From: Acidovorax sp. KKS102
GTDB lineage: Bacteria > Pseudomonadota > Gammaproteobacteria > Burkholderiales > Burkholderiaceae_C
NCBI RefSeq assembly: GCF_000302535.1
Contig: NC_018708.1
Span: 186,001-250,000, forward strand
Direction of reading: 5' to 3'
DNA length: 64,000 nucleotides
Shown: piece by piece, positions 16,243-26,917 of the stretch
Numbering within the stretch: the first letter of the stretch is position 1
Layout: each line of letters begins with the position of its first letter
Notes under the pieces: generated by a model
Seen by the model: the letters and a program-made list of their open reading frames with translations, nothing else
Database searches by the model: none
Told to the model about the DNA's origin: nothing
Position numbers and translations under genes: made by a program

Positions 16243-17837
16243 GCGCGGACGGGCGCGCCGTCGACCAGCCGCCAGAGGCCCAGCGGGTTGGCCTGCTGCA
16301 GCGCCTCGGGCAGCAGGGCGTCGGGCAGGTCCTGGTAGCACACGGGTCGCAGGAAGCGGTCAATGGCACTGGCGCCCACCGAGGTGAACATCGCGTTGGA
16401 AGTCGACGGATACGGCCCACCGTGCACCATGGCATGGCACACCTCCACGCCCGTCGGGAAGCCGTTGACCAGCAACCGGCCGGCCCTGCGCTCCAGCACC
16501 GGCAGCAGGCGGCGGGCCAGCGGATGGTCCGCGTCTTCAAGATGCAGGGTGGCGGTGAGCTGGCCTTCCAGCTGCTCGGCCACGGCGATCAGCTCATCCG
16601 CGTCCTTCGCTCGCACCACCAGCGATGCGGGGCCGAAAACCTCGGACGAAAGCGCAGGCTGCTCCATCAAGGTACGGGCGTCGGTGGTGAACAGCGCGGC
16701 CTGCGCGGCGTTGTGTAAGGTGCTCGCAGTCTGGCCCTCGGCCACCCGCTGCACGCCTGGCGTGGCGGCCATCGTCTCCACGCCACTGCGGTAGGCGCCA
16801 TGGATGCCAGCGGTCAGCATGGTCTGCGCGCTCTTGCGTTCCAGGGCCTCAGCCGCGGATTGCACGAATCGGTCCAGATCCGGCCCGTCGATGCCCAGCA
16901 CCAGGCCGGGGTTGGTGCAGAACTGGCCGGCGCCCATGGCGAGCGAGTCGGCAAAAGCCTGTCCGATGGCGTCAGCGCGCTGCGCCAGGGCGGCGGGCAG
17001 CAGAAAGACCGGGTTGATGGCGCTCATCTCGGCATAGACGGGAATCGGCTCGGGCCGGCGGTTGGCGATGGCCACCAGGGCCAGGCCGCCTTGGCGCGAG
17101 CCGGTAAAGCCCACGGCCTTGATGGCGGGATGGGCCACCAGCGCCTCGCCGATGCTGCGGCCGGCGCCGATCAGCAGCGAGAACACGCCTTCGGGCAGGC
17201 CCTGCTCGCGCACCGCGTTCTGGATGGCGCGGCCCACCAGCTCGGACGTGCCCAGGTGGGCGCCATGCGCCTTCACCACCACGGGCGCGCCGGCGGCGAG
17301 GGCCGAGGCTGTATCGCCCCCGGCCACCGAGAACGCGAGCGGGAAGTTGCTGGCGCCGAACACCGCCACGGGGCCGAGCGGCACCTTGGCAAGCCGCAGG
17401 TCCGCGCGCGGCATTGGCTGGCGCTGCGGCTGGGCGGGGTCGATGGTGGCGTGCAGGAAATGGCCGTCGCGCACCACGCTGGCGAACAGACGCAGTTGGC
17501 CGACGGTGCGGCCGCGCTCGCCCGTCAGGCGCGCCAGCGGCAGGCCGGTTTCCGCATGGGCGCGCTCCAGCAGGGCGTCGCCTAGCGCCATGATGTTGTC
17601 GGCGATGGCCTCCAGGAAGGCCGCACGGCGTGCCAGCGGCAGCGCGCGGTATTCGTCGAACGCTGCCGCGGCCAGGATGGCGGCGCGGTCCACGTCGGCT
17701 GCGGTGCCGAAACCGAAGCGGGGCTCGGCGATGTCGGCGTTCGTGGCGGGGTTGAAGGCGCATTGGCCTCCGTCGGTGCCGGCGACCGCAGCGGCGCCGA
17801 TCAGCATCTTGCCCGTGAGGGTCGTGGTCATGGTCAT
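16239..17837 (-). CDS. NADP-type aldehyde dehydrogenase (ketoglutarate-semialdehyde dehydrogenase family)
   Basis: 532 residues. Motifs: the [20 protein letters not shown] cofactor region, [22 protein letters not shown] with the general base glutamate, and [12 protein letters not shown] with the catalytic cysteine. This subfamily oxidises 2-oxoglutarate semialdehyde and other short aldehydes. The start [10 protein letters not shown] at 17837 has only a weak ribosome binding site; the open frame runs further upstream into the gene before it. It lies between an Fe-dependent alcohol dehydrogenase and dld, so it may oxidise the aldehyde that the first enzyme makes. The substrate is not determined. 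Confidence 0.88.
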   Translation of the reverse strand: MTMTTTLTGKMLIGAAAVAGTDGGQCAFNPATNADIAEPRFGFGTAADVDRAAILAAAAFDEYRALPLARRAAFLEAIADNIMALGDALLERAHAETGLPLARLTGERGRTVGQLRLFASVVRDGHFLHATIDPAQPQRQPMPRADLRLAKVPLGPVAVFGASNFPLAFSVAGGDTASALAAGAPVVVKAHGAHLGTSELVGRAIQNAVREQGLPEGVFSLLIGAGRSIGEALVAHPAIKAVGFTGSRQGGLALVAIANRRPEPIPVYAEMSAINPVFLLPAALAQRADAIGQAFADSLAMGAGQFCTNPGLVLGIDGPDLDRFVQSAAEALERKSAQTMLTAGIHGAYRSGVETMAATPGVQRVAEGQTASTLHNAAQAALFTTDARTLMEQPALSSEVFGPASLVVRAKDADELIAVAEQLEGQLTATLHLEDADHPLARRLLPVLERRAGRLLVNGFPTGVEVCHAMVHGGPYPSTSNAMFTSVGASAIDRFLRPVCYQDLPDALLPEALQQANPLGLWRLVDGAPVRA

Positions 17838-17926
17838 GGCGGACTCGTTGTGAAAAAGAAAACGGGACAACCACCGGGAGCGCCGGTGGCGGTATCGCCG
17901 CCCGCACCCTGGGCGGGCAGAAGCGC

Positions 17927-19063
17927 TCACATCGCTGCTTCGATCAGGCGGGCGTAGTCGTCCGCGCTCGCTTCGCGCGGGTTGGTCTTGTGGCTGTGGT
18001 CGGCCAGCGCGCCGGTGACGATGCGCGGCGTCAGGTCGGCCGTCACGCCCATCGCGCCCAGGCCGGCCGGGAGCCGGAGCCTGCGCGACATGTCCTGGAT
18101 CGCATCCTCCACCGACACGTGTACCGGCAGGCCCATGGCCTGCGCCAGGCGGTCGATCTTCTCGTCGCGCACGACCGTGTCGGATTCGCGGTTGAAGCGC
18201 ACCACCGCCGGCAGCAGCACCGCATTGAGGGTGCCGTGGTGCAGGCGCGGGTCGAGACCGCCCAGCGAATGGCTCAGGCTGTGCACACAGCCCAGGCCTT
18301 TCTGAAAGGCCAGCGCACCCTGCAGCGACGCGCTCATCATGTTGGTGCGGGCCTCGATGTCGCTTGGCTCGTGGAAGGCGGTTTCGATGTTCTTCCAGGC
18401 GCGGCGCAGGCCGTCCAGGGCGATGCCTTCGGCGGGCGGGTTGAAGCTGGGCGCGAGGAAGGTCTCGATGCAGTGCGCCACGGCGTCCATGCCGGTGGCG
18501 GCCGTCAGGCCCGGCGGCAGGCCCACGGTCAGCGTCGGGTCGCACAGCGCCACCTTGGGGATAACGTAGGGCGAGATGATGCCCACCTTGCGGCCATCGT
18601 CCAGGATGATGATCGCGCCGCGCCCGACCTCGCTGCCCGTGCCCGCCGTAGTGGGAATGGCCACCACCGGCACCGTGGCCGCCGTGATGCGGGCAAGCCC
18701 GCCCTCGATCAGCGCGAACTGGCGCAGCGGCCCCGGATGGCGGGCCGACACGGCCACGGCCTTGGCGAGGTCGATGGACGAGCCGCCACCCACGGCGATG
18801 ATGCCGTCGCAGCCTGCTTCATGGAAGCTTGCCACCCCTTCGCGCGCCGCCGCCTCGGTGGGGTTGGAGGGCGTGCCGTCAAACACGTGAAAGTGCGGCA
18901 GGTCGTTCACGGCAAGGATGCGCTCGATCAGCCCCGCCGCAACCACGCCCTTGTCGGTGATGAAGAGCGGTTTTTTGAAGCCGAGTGTCTGGCACACCTG
19001 TGCCAGCTCAGCGGCACTGCCCGCGCCGAAGCGGATTTCCGTCACGTAGTTGATCATCGCCAT
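17927..19063 (-). CDS. Iron-containing alcohol dehydrogenase
   Basis: 378 residues of the group III Fe-ADH family (relatives: lactaldehyde reductase FucO, 4-hydroxybutyrate dehydrogenase). [14 protein letters not shown] binds NAD(P). [16 protein letters not shown] is the family signature. Metal ligands are expected in [17 protein letters not shown] and [20 protein letters not shown]. The start ATG is supported by AGGAG 8 bases upstream. It is first in an operon with the aldehyde dehydrogenase and dld and is divergent from a LysR gene. The likely job is oxidation of a short hydroxy compound to an aldehyde; the substrate is unknown. Confidence 0.9.
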   Translation of the reverse strand: MAMINYVTEIRFGAGSAAELAQVCQTLGFKKPLFITDKGVVAAGLIERILAVNDLPHFHVFDGTPSNPTEAAAREGVASFHEAGCDGIIAVGGGSSIDLAKAVAVSARHPGPLRQFALIEGGLARITAATVPVVAIPTTAGTGSEVGRGAIIILDDGRKVGIISPYVIPKVALCDPTLTVGLPPGLTAATGMDAVAHCIETFLAPSFNPPAEGIALDGLRRAWKNIETAFHEPSDIEARTNMMSASLQGALAFQKGLGCVHSLSHSLGGLDPRLHHGTLNAVLLPAVVRFNRESDTVVRDEKIDRLAQAMGLPVHVSVEDAIQDMSRRLRLPAGLGAMGVTADLTPRIVTGALADHSHKTNPREASADDYARLIEAAM

Positions 19064-19177
19064 CGTTTATCTCCTGATATCAAGAATTTTCATATTCATC
19101 CGTCAATCGCGGAAGTCTATGAGTGAGGCGACGTCGAATAAACTAACCGTTATCGATACAGCTATAACTCCGAGTCA
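19064..19177. promoter_or_regulatory. Divergent promoter region, Fe-ADH operon / LysR gene
   Basis: 114 bp, A/T-rich compared with surroundings. It holds small dyads, ATATCAAGAATTTTCATAT (about 19077-19095) and TTATCGATA (about 19150), either of which could be the LysR binding site. Assignment is by position only. Confidence 0.4.
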
Positions 19178-20137
19178 ATGCAGAGCCCTTACAACCTCAA
19201 CTCTGTGATGTCGCGTCTGCATGCCAGGCAGCTGCGGTTGCTGATCGCGGTGGCGGAGCAGGGCTCGCTGCTGGCGGCGGCGGACCGCGTGGGGCTGACG
19301 CAACCCGGGGCTAGCAAGGCGTTGAAGGAGCTGGAGTCCACGCTCAACGCGCCGCTCTTCATGCGCACCAACCGCGGGCTTGTGCCTACGGAAGCGGGAA
19401 CCTGCGCGGTGCGCTTCGCGCGGCTGATCCAGTCCGACATCAGCCACTTGCAGCAGGAGCTGAGCGCCATCGCCAGTGGCGCAGGTGGCCGCATTGCCGT
19501 AGGCACCATCATGGGCGCGGTGCCGCTCCTGACGCGGGCGCTCACGCAGCTGATGGACCAGCAGCCGGACATCTCGGTGGAGATCGTCGAGGACACCAGC
19601 GAAAGTCTGCTTGCGCTCATCGACCAGGGGCGGCTGGACGCGGCCATCTGCCGCTCGTCGGTCAGTCCCAAACCCCACCTGTACGACACTGTCGTGGTCA
19701 AGGATGAGTCTCTCGCCGTCATCGCGCACCAGGCGCATCCGGCGGCGGGCCTGGCATCGATCACGCTGCAGGATCTGTCTGCCAGCCGCTGGGTGGTGTA
19801 CCGCGCGCACATGCCAATGCGCCGCACGCTGGAGCGCGAATTCTTCGAAGAGAACCTGTTCTTTCCGACGCATCTGATCGAGACCACATCCGCGCTGGCC
19901 ACGCTTTCGCTGCTGAGCCACAACCCCAATCTGGTGGCCCTGGTGTCGGACGACGTGGCCGACTACGTCTGCCAGCACGGCATGGTCGCCCGCCTGCCGC
20001 TGCGGCTCAAGTCGCGCAGCGAGCCGTACGAACTCATCGCGCGGCGCAACGCGCACCGCCATCCGGCGCTGACGCTGCTGATCGATTTGCTGCTGGCCTT
20101 GCGTCCCGTTGCCGAAGAGGCCCCAGCGGCGCCCTGA
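19178..20137 (+). CDS. LysR-family transcriptional regulator
   Basis: 319 residues. The N-terminal winged helix-turn-helix (LRLLIAVAEQGSLLAAADRV then GLTQPGASKALKELE) is followed by a periplasmic-binding-protein-like sensor domain from about residue 95. It belongs to the GbpR/CbL-like branch that begins LHARQLRLL. It is divergent from the Fe-ADH operon, the classic arrangement for a LysR protein that activates its neighbour in response to a pathway substrate. It ends 24 bp before the metH N-terminal gene. Confidence 0.9.
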   Translation: MQSPYNLNSVMSRLHARQLRLLIAVAEQGSLLAAADRVGLTQPGASKALKELESTLNAPLFMRTNRGLVPTEAGTCAVRFARLIQSDISHLQQELSAIASGAGGRIAVGTIMGAVPLLTRALTQLMDQQPDISVEIVEDTSESLLALIDQGRLDAAICRSSVSPKPHLYDTVVVKDESLAVIAHQAHPAAGLASITLQDLSASRWVVYRAHMPMRRTLEREFFEENLFFPTHLIETTSALATLSLLSHNPNLVALVSDDVADYVCQHGMVARLPLRLKSRSEPYELIARRNAHRHPALTLLIDLLLALRPVAEEAPAAP

Positions 20138-20161
20138 ACCGCCGCTTCTTACAATTGCGCC

Positions 20162-21226
<1,065 letters not shown>

Positions 21227-21240
21227 ATTTGAGTCAAATC

Positions 21241-21281
21241 GTCCTCTAGCGCTTATTCAATAAGCGCAAGCAGCTATAAAA
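21241..21281. repeat. Interspersed AGCGCT/AGCTAT repeat, copy 4
   Basis: CTCTAGCGCTTATTCAATAA then GCGCAAGCAGCTATAAA, a near-consensus copy: inverted AGCGCTTAT / ATAAGCGC arms followed by AGCAGCTAT. It lies between metH (N-half) and ttcA. Confidence 0.8.
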
Positions 21282-21402
21282 AAAGTAGTGAATGCCGTAC
21301 CAGCGCAGTGCGGCAGCCCATTGCAAGGCGCCGCCGGGTGCGGCAACCTTGCAATCCCCCTTGATTGCTCCTTCCCGTTTCGCCGTCCGGTCCGTCCACT
21401 CC

Positions 21403-22350
21403 ATGCTTGATACCGCCACCCCGCCCGCACCCTCCTCTGTGGAGGGCGACGACGCAGCCGCAGCGGCCGCCAAGGCTGCCGCGCACGCCGCGCTCAAGCT
21501 CGAAAAGCGCCTGGTGCGCCAGGTGGCCCAGGCCATTGGCGACTTTGGCCTGATCGAAGACGGCGACAAGGTGATGGTGTGTGTGTCGGGTGGCAAAGAC
21601 AGCTACGCCATGCTCGACGTGCTGCGTTTGCTGCAGCAGCGCAACGGCAACCGCTTCGAGCTGATCGCTGTCAACCTCGATCAGAAGCAGCCAGGCTTTC
21701 CGGCCCATGTGCTGCCCGGGTATCTGACGAAGGTGGGCGTGCCCTTCCACATCGAGACGCAGGACACCTACAGCGTCGTCAAAGAGCACATCCCCGAAGG
21801 CAAGACCATGTGCAGCCTGTGCAGCCGCCTGCGCCGGGGCATCCTGTACCGCGTGGCCGACGAGCTGGGCTGCACCAAGATTGCGCTCGGCCACCACCGC
21901 GATGACATGCTGCAGACCTTCTTTTTGAACATGTTCTTCGGCGGCAAGCTCAAGGGCATGCCACCCAAGGTGCAGAGCGACCGGGGCGACCACCTCATCA
22001 TCCGCCCGCTGGCCTATGTGGCCGAAGATGACCTAACGCGTTGGGCAGAGCACCGCCAGTTCCCCATCATCCCTTGCACGCTCTGCGGCAGCCAGGAGAA
22101 CCTGCAGCGCAAGCAGATCGGCCAGATGCTGCGCGACTGGCAACAGCTCTACCCCGGCCGCATCGAGAACATGGCCGTGGCGCTGCGCAACCTGGTGCCT
22201 TCACACTTCATGGACCCGCGCCAGTTCGACTTCAAGGGCCTGGTGCCCAACGGTGTGCAGGACGCCGATGGCGACAAGGCGTTTGATGCCGAAGAGTTTC
22301 CAGCCCAGGCCGTGGGCATGCTCGGCGGCCTGCCCCTGATGCCCCGCTGA
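21403..22350 (+). CDS. ttcA: tRNA 2-thiocytidine biosynthesis protein TtcA
   Basis: 315 residues. TtcA thiolates cytidine 32 of certain tRNAs using ATP and a [4Fe-4S] cluster. The PP-loop is [25 protein letters not shown] and [13 protein letters not shown] supply the paired CxxC cysteines, and [19 protein letters not shown] is the family signature. The ATG at 21403 begins [12 protein letters not shown]; the N-terminal Ala-rich stretch is longer than in E. coli TtcA. A frame open further upstream lacks support. Confidence 0.94.
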   Translation: MLDTATPPAPSSVEGDDAAAAAAKAAAHAALKLEKRLVRQVAQAIGDFGLIEDGDKVMVCVSGGKDSYAMLDVLRLLQQRNGNRFELIAVNLDQKQPGFPAHVLPGYLTKVGVPFHIETQDTYSVVKEHIPEGKTMCSLCSRLRRGILYRVADELGCTKIALGHHRDDMLQTFFLNMFFGGKLKGMPPKVQSDRGDHLIIRPLAYVAEDDLTRWAEHRQFPIIPCTLCGSQENLQRKQIGQMLRDWQQLYPGRIENMAVALRNLVPSHFMDPRQFDFKGLVPNGVQDADGDKAFDAEEFPAQAVGMLGGLPLMPR

Positions 22351-22386
22351 ACCCGACCCCCGACGATTTTTAGATTGGGCCACCCC

Positions 22387-23823
22387 ATGACCACGCTCAA
22401 AGCCCCCGAACTCCTCTTGCCCGCTGGCTCGCTCGACAAGATGCGCGCCGCCTACGACTTTGGCGCCGACGCGGTGTACGCCGGCCAGCCGCGCTACTCG
22501 CTGCGCGCGCGCAACAACGAGTTCCGCCTGGAGCAGATCAAGCAAGGCATTGACGAGGCCCACGCGCGCGGCAAGAAGTTCTTCGTGACCAGCAACCTGA
22601 TTGCGCACAACGACAAGATCCGGACCTACCTGCGCGACATCGAGCCCGTGATCGACTGCGAGCCGGACGCGCTCATCATGGCCGACCCAGGCCTCATCAT
22701 GATGGTGAAGGAGAAGTGGCCGGAGACGGAGATCCACCTGTCCGTGCAGGCCAACACCACCAACTGGGCCACGGTGAAGTTCTGGCAGAAGATGGGTGTG
22801 TCTCGCATCATCCTCTCGCGCGAGCTTGCCCTGGACGAGATCGAAAAAATCCGCCAGGAATGCCCCGACATGGAGCTGGAAGTGTTCGTGCACGGCGCGC
22901 TGTGCATTGCGTACTCGGGCCGCTGTCTGCTCAGCGGCTATTTCAACCACCGCGACCCCAACCAGGGCACCTGCACCAACGCCTGCCGCTGGAACTACGC
23001 CACGCACGACGCCGACATCGACCCCACCACGGGCGAAGCCATTGCGCAGAAGATGGACGGCGACTTCAACTTCGAGGCCGCGCAGCAAAAGGCCGAGCAA
23101 TCGTTCTCCACCACCGGCAGCGGCCAACGCCACCCCAAGGCCGACAAGGTCTACCTGATCGAAGAAGCCGGCCGCCCCGGCCAGCTCATGCCCATCATGG
23201 AAGACGAGCACGGCACCTATATCATGAACAGCAAGGACCTGCGCGCGGTGGAGCATGTGGCCCGCCTCACGCAGATCGGTGTCGATTCGCTCAAGATCGA
23301 AGGCCGCACCAAGAGCCTGTACTACGTGGCCCGCACCGCCCAGGTGTACCGCCGCGCGATTGACGATGCCGTGGCGGGCCGTCCCTTCAACCCCGAGCTG
23401 CTGATCGAGCTGGAAGGCCTGTCGAACCGCGGCTACACCGGCGGCCTGCTGGAGCGCCGCCCGAGCAACGACTACCAGAACTACATCAACGGCCACTCCA
23501 CCACGCAACGCAGCCAGTTTGTGGGTGAGGTGCTGGGGGCTGAGGGGCAAGCTGAAGTGGGATTGACGGGCGACTGGGTGCAGGTGGAAACCAAGAACCA
23601 CTTTGCCGTGGGCGACCTGATCGAAGTGGTGCACCCCAGCGGCAACACCAACGTGCGCCTGCAGGAAATGCGCAACGTGGAAGGCCAGCCTGTGCAGGTC
23701 GCCCAGGGCAGCCCGGTGCGCGTGTGGATTCCGCTGCCCGCACGCTACAGCGGCGCGCTGCTGGCGCGGGTGATCGAGTCGCAACCGCCCGCCGCCCAGC
23801 CAGAGCCTGCGCTGGCAGTCTGA
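22387..23823 (+). CDS. trhP: U32-family tRNA hydroxylation protein (YegQ/TrhP-like)
   Basis: 478 residues. YegQ/TrhP takes part in prephenate-dependent formation of 5-hydroxyuridine at tRNA position 34. The N-terminal PELLLPAGSLDKMRAAYDFG and HGALCIAYSGRCLLSGYFN with the following NACRWNY cysteines are the peptidase-U32 signature, and DSLKIEGRTKSLYYVA is conserved. It starts at the ATG at 22387; the extra upstream residues would require TTG. It lies 36 bp after ttcA, so two tRNA anticodon-modification genes are probably co-transcribed. Confidence 0.9.
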   Translation: MTTLKAPELLLPAGSLDKMRAAYDFGADAVYAGQPRYSLRARNNEFRLEQIKQGIDEAHARGKKFFVTSNLIAHNDKIRTYLRDIEPVIDCEPDALIMADPGLIMMVKEKWPETEIHLSVQANTTNWATVKFWQKMGVSRIILSRELALDEIEKIRQECPDMELEVFVHGALCIAYSGRCLLSGYFNHRDPNQGTCTNACRWNYATHDADIDPTTGEAIAQKMDGDFNFEAAQQKAEQSFSTTGSGQRHPKADKVYLIEEAGRPGQLMPIMEDEHGTYIMNSKDLRAVEHVARLTQIGVDSLKIEGRTKSLYYVARTAQVYRRAIDDAVAGRPFNPELLIELEGLSNRGYTGGLLERRPSNDYQNYINGHSTTQRSQFVGEVLGAEGQAEVGLTGDWVQVETKNHFAVGDLIEVVHPSGNTNVRLQEMRNVEGQPVQVAQGSPVRVWIPLPARYSGALLARVIESQPPAAQPEPALAV

Positions 23824-23852
23824 TTCTTTTGAGCACGCCCCGGGGCTCCGGA

Positions 23853-25223
23853 ATGACAACTCTTTTTGAATGCAGCCCCCACCGGGTGATCGCGGCTGCT
23901 GCACTGGCCGTGGTTTTCAGCGGCAGCGCCGCTGCACAGGGGCAGGGCGTTGCCACCGCCAAGCAGCGCTACGTGCAGGGCTCGTGGGTCAACCTGCGCG
24001 AGTCGACCCAGTCCTCGGCCCGCATCGTGGCCCAGGTGCCCGCCAACACCGCGCTGCAACAGCTCACCGAGCGCGACGGCTGGTGTGCCGTGCTCTACGC
24101 AGGCGATGCCCGGCTGGGCCCGCCTTTGGCGGAGCCCCTGCAAGCCCATGTGGCCTGCAACCTGCTGGCCGACCAGCCCCTCACCCTGGCCCAGGCGGGC
24201 AAGGACGCCGCCCGCGCCTTCTGGGTCGCTCCGTCACCCAACCGCCTGCGCGCTTACGGCAATGCCCTGCCACGCCCGCCTTCCCTGCAGCTGCCCGCGC
24301 TGGCCAAAAGCCACGCGCATGAAATGCCGGTGCAGTACCCCACCCGAGCTGAGTGGGAAGCCGCCAAGAAGCTCATGCGCGCTGGCGTGGTGCTGCGGCC
24401 CGAGCAGGAAATCGACCGGGGCCGCTCCGTCAACCCGCTGGATGACCTGAAGCTGGCCACCCGTGCCGTGGACCACATCCCTGCCGTGGCACCCCTGGCC
24501 GCCCCGCCCACGTTGCCAGCCATCGCCCCTTCGTACTTTCGCTCCCACACCAGCGTGGCCCTGCTGCACGAGACCGATGCCGACGGCCTGGCCGCCGTGG
24601 CGGGCACCCGCATCAGCGTCATCCCTACCGGTGTGCCCGTGGGGCGGTTCAATCGCCACAGTGGTCCAGAAATCGAGTACATCACCGGCTTCTGGGACGT
24701 GGGCACTGCCGACCAGGCCTTCGCACCTGCGCTGACCATCTATGCCATCACCCACCAAGGCCTGGTGGGCGCCCATACTGTGCGCCAGCGCTATTGGGAC
24801 ATCAGCAACGAAGACCACTACTGCGGCGGCCACTACCCCGGCCGTGGGTTCAACGACCCTGGTGAAGAAGCCCAGCCCGTGCGCGGCTATGCCAAGCTGT
24901 CCGACAGTGCCCAGGTACTGACCCGCCTGGTGCTGCCCGCAAAGCTTCCGCCGGACGCGGTGAAGGTGAAGACCCGGCGCTACGCCACGAGCTGGATGCA
25001 GCCCGCGGACCCGCCCATCCGGGACAAGCCCCAGCGCAAGAACACCGCCGTGATGGTGCATGAGATTGACTTGGACCGCGACGGCGTGGCGGACATCCTG
25101 CGCATCGACACCCCTTCGCCAGGGGGCATGAGCTTTGAGCCCATTTTTGAATGGCGCTGGTACCTCAATATCAACGGCCAGTGGTTTCCGGCGGGGTATT
25201 GGGTGGATCAGGAGTGCACGTGA
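23853..25223 (+). CDS. Secreted SH3-domain protein, unknown function
   Basis: 456 residues. A signal peptide (VIAAAALAVVFSGSAAAQG, ending near residue 29) is followed by a bacterial SH3-like domain at about 35-95 (YVQGSWVNLRESTQSSARIV). The rest has no family that I recognise. A C-terminal region resembles a calcium-binding or repeat-protein segment (HEIDLDRDGVADILRIDTPS) and ends YWVDQECT. It probably acts in the periplasm. The 29-bp gap from trhP suggests co-transcription. Confidence 0.75.
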   Translation: MTTLFECSPHRVIAAAALAVVFSGSAAAQGQGVATAKQRYVQGSWVNLRESTQSSARIVAQVPANTALQQLTERDGWCAVLYAGDARLGPPLAEPLQAHVACNLLADQPLTLAQAGKDAARAFWVAPSPNRLRAYGNALPRPPSLQLPALAKSHAHEMPVQYPTRAEWEAAKKLMRAGVVLRPEQEIDRGRSVNPLDDLKLATRAVDHIPAVAPLAAPPTLPAIAPSYFRSHTSVALLHETDADGLAAVAGTRISVIPTGVPVGRFNRHSGPEIEYITGFWDVGTADQAFAPALTIYAITHQGLVGAHTVRQRYWDISNEDHYCGGHYPGRGFNDPGEEAQPVRGYAKLSDSAQVLTRLVLPAKLPPDAVKVKTRRYATSWMQPADPPIRDKPQRKNTAVMVHEIDLDRDGVADILRIDTPSPGGMSFEPIFEWRWYLNINGQWFPAGYWVDQECT

Positions 25224-25290
25224 GGGGAGGCTGCTGGACAACGTTCGGCTGGGAGCGGCAGTCGGCGAGCCAGTGTCACCGTCCAATTCA

Positions 25291-26001
25291 ATGCTTGAAT
25301 GTTATTTTTCTCTTCAATTGAAGTTTGCCGCGCACTATGCGGTGAAAGCGGCGGTTCCAATTGACGTGGCCATTGACCGTTGTACTAACCTGCGACGCAG
25401 GCTAAACCTTTGGGGCAACGCCGGCGAGACTCAATGGCATCGCTTCTTGGCCAGAGTTCAAAGCACAGGCAGTGACCATGCTGCCCAACTCGCCTTGTGC
25501 GCCGAGTACCAGCGGCCCCACTCCTACCCCGAACTCGAACGGTCGTTTGGCTGCTTCTCGTACGACCCGCCCGATGCCACCGGTACCTTGCGCATCCACT
25601 TTCTACCGCCAAGTGGACTCAATTCCAGTCCATTGGCCGTTGAGAACGTCGGCGCGAGGATGTCAGACCTGCGCGACTTGTTTGCACATGTTCAGCGAAG
25701 TGCGCCAATGGCTACAACAGTGCGTGGCGTTTCGTGGCTCTACAACCTTCACGCCTACAGGCGGCTCTTTCCTCTGGCCTATAGCGCATCAGTGCAAGCT
25801 GTGCGGTTTCCATTGCATTTGAATGGGAGTTCAACCTGGGGCCAGGTCTTGAACTGGCGACAGGAAGTGAAAGCGGCTGTACGGGATCAATTGTTGGCTC
25901 GCCTTGATGACATGAGCGTTGAAAATCCCTGGGAGATTTTTCCGCTCCAGGCCAAGGTCGCCACGAGCCCGATTGATGTGTTTTATGAGCAGTTCAGCTG
26001 A
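25291..26001 (+). CDS. Hypothetical protein, atypical base composition
   Basis: 236 residues from the ATG at 25291 (MLECYFSLQLKFAAHYAVKA). No signal peptide or membrane helix and no family recognised. Codon use is clearly less GC-rich at third positions than in the neighbours (opening codons CTT GAA TGT TAT TTT TCT), which suggests recent acquisition. The frame stays open further upstream, overlapping the previous gene, but the composition change begins near the chosen start. Confidence 0.6.
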   Translation: MLECYFSLQLKFAAHYAVKAAVPIDVAIDRCTNLRRRLNLWGNAGETQWHRFLARVQSTGSDHAAQLALCAEYQRPHSYPELERSFGCFSYDPPDATGTLRIHFLPPSGLNSSPLAVENVGARMSDLRDLFAHVQRSAPMATTVRGVSWLYNLHAYRRLFPLAYSASVQAVRFPLHLNGSSTWGQVLNWRQEVKAAVRDQLLARLDDMSVENPWEIFPLQAKVATSPIDVFYEQFS

Positions 26002-26065
26002 GTACTGCTGAACGTCGGGCATGGCTCTCATCTGTCTGCCAGCGGATCTGCACGGCGTCTCCCTC

Positions 26066-26710
26066 TTATCGCCGCCCTGGCTGACGCAACAACGCCCCCA
26101 ACACCAGCGCCTCGGCCAGCACTTCCAGCCCTTCTTCCAGCGTGGCCAGCAGGGTGGGCAGCTCGGGCAGGCGGGGCCAGCGCGCTTGCACTTCGGGCCA
26201 TTGGTCCACACCAATCGCCAGCCAGCCCACAGCCAGGCCCGCCCACAGCAGGGCGCGGGTGCCGGTGTGTAGCAAGGCGCGGTGCAGCCAGGCCATGGTG
26301 AGCAGGCCCACCACCGCCACGGCGAGCATGGGGGCTTCGCGCACGGGGGCCCAGCGGCAGGCGTCCGTCCATTCATGGCAGCGGAACTTCCACAGCTCGT
26401 GCAGCATGAACTGCTCGTCCAGCGCCAGTACAAAAAACGAGAGCGCCAGCCAAGCACCCAGCTGCCGGGGCAGGGCGCGGTCCCCCACCATCCGCAGGGC
26501 CGTGATGCTGAGCGCCAGCAGCAGCGCACTCGACAGCCACGACACCGGCGAGCCGTCCGAGCGGAAGGCGCGCTCCCACTGCGGCGCATACATCCACCCA
26601 CTGAACAGCAGGAAGCCCAGCACGGCCATCAGCAGTGCAGGCGCAACCCCGGTGTGGGGTGTGGGGTGGCGATCAACAAGGCGCGGGCGGGCGGTGGTGT
26701 GCGGGGGCAT
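26066..26710 (-). CDS. Hypothetical multi-span membrane protein
   Basis: 214 residues with about six hydrophobic helices, starting MPPHTTARPRLVDRHPTP. Acidic and aromatic residues sit inside helices (FFVLALDEQFMLHELWKF, VLALDE), reminiscent of small integral membrane enzymes, but I cannot assign a family. It is convergent with the previous gene and isolated on its strand. Confidence 0.65.
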   Translation of the reverse strand: MPPHTTARPRLVDRHPTPHTGVAPALLMAVLGFLLFSGWMYAPQWERAFRSDGSPVSWLSSALLLALSITALRMVGDRALPRQLGAWLALSFFVLALDEQFMLHELWKFRCHEWTDACRWAPVREAPMLAVAVVGLLTMAWLHRALLHTGTRALLWAGLAVGWLAIGVDQWPEVQARWPRLPELPTLLATLEEGLEVLAEALVLGALLRQPGRR

Positions 26711-26806
26711 GGCGGGGAGGTGGCTGCGCACTGAGAGGCAACGCGGCGGGCGGTGGAACCGGATTGTGGGCAAAAAGTGCCGGTAGCGCAGGACTTTATT
26801 GCACCT

Positions 26807-26829
26807 TTTGCTATGTAGTTGATAGCTGA
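26807..26829. repeat. Partial interspersed repeat, copy 5
   Basis: TTTTGCTATGTAGTTGATAG then CTG: only the GCTAT...ATAGCT part of the repeat family is present, without the AGCGCT arms. Confidence 0.4.
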
Positions 26830-26917
26830 TGCGCGCGGCAGGCCTGCCCGCACCATGGCCTGTTCACGCCGGACGAATCACTACAGAATCGGACATCCAT
26901 TCCCCAGGCAACCCGGC

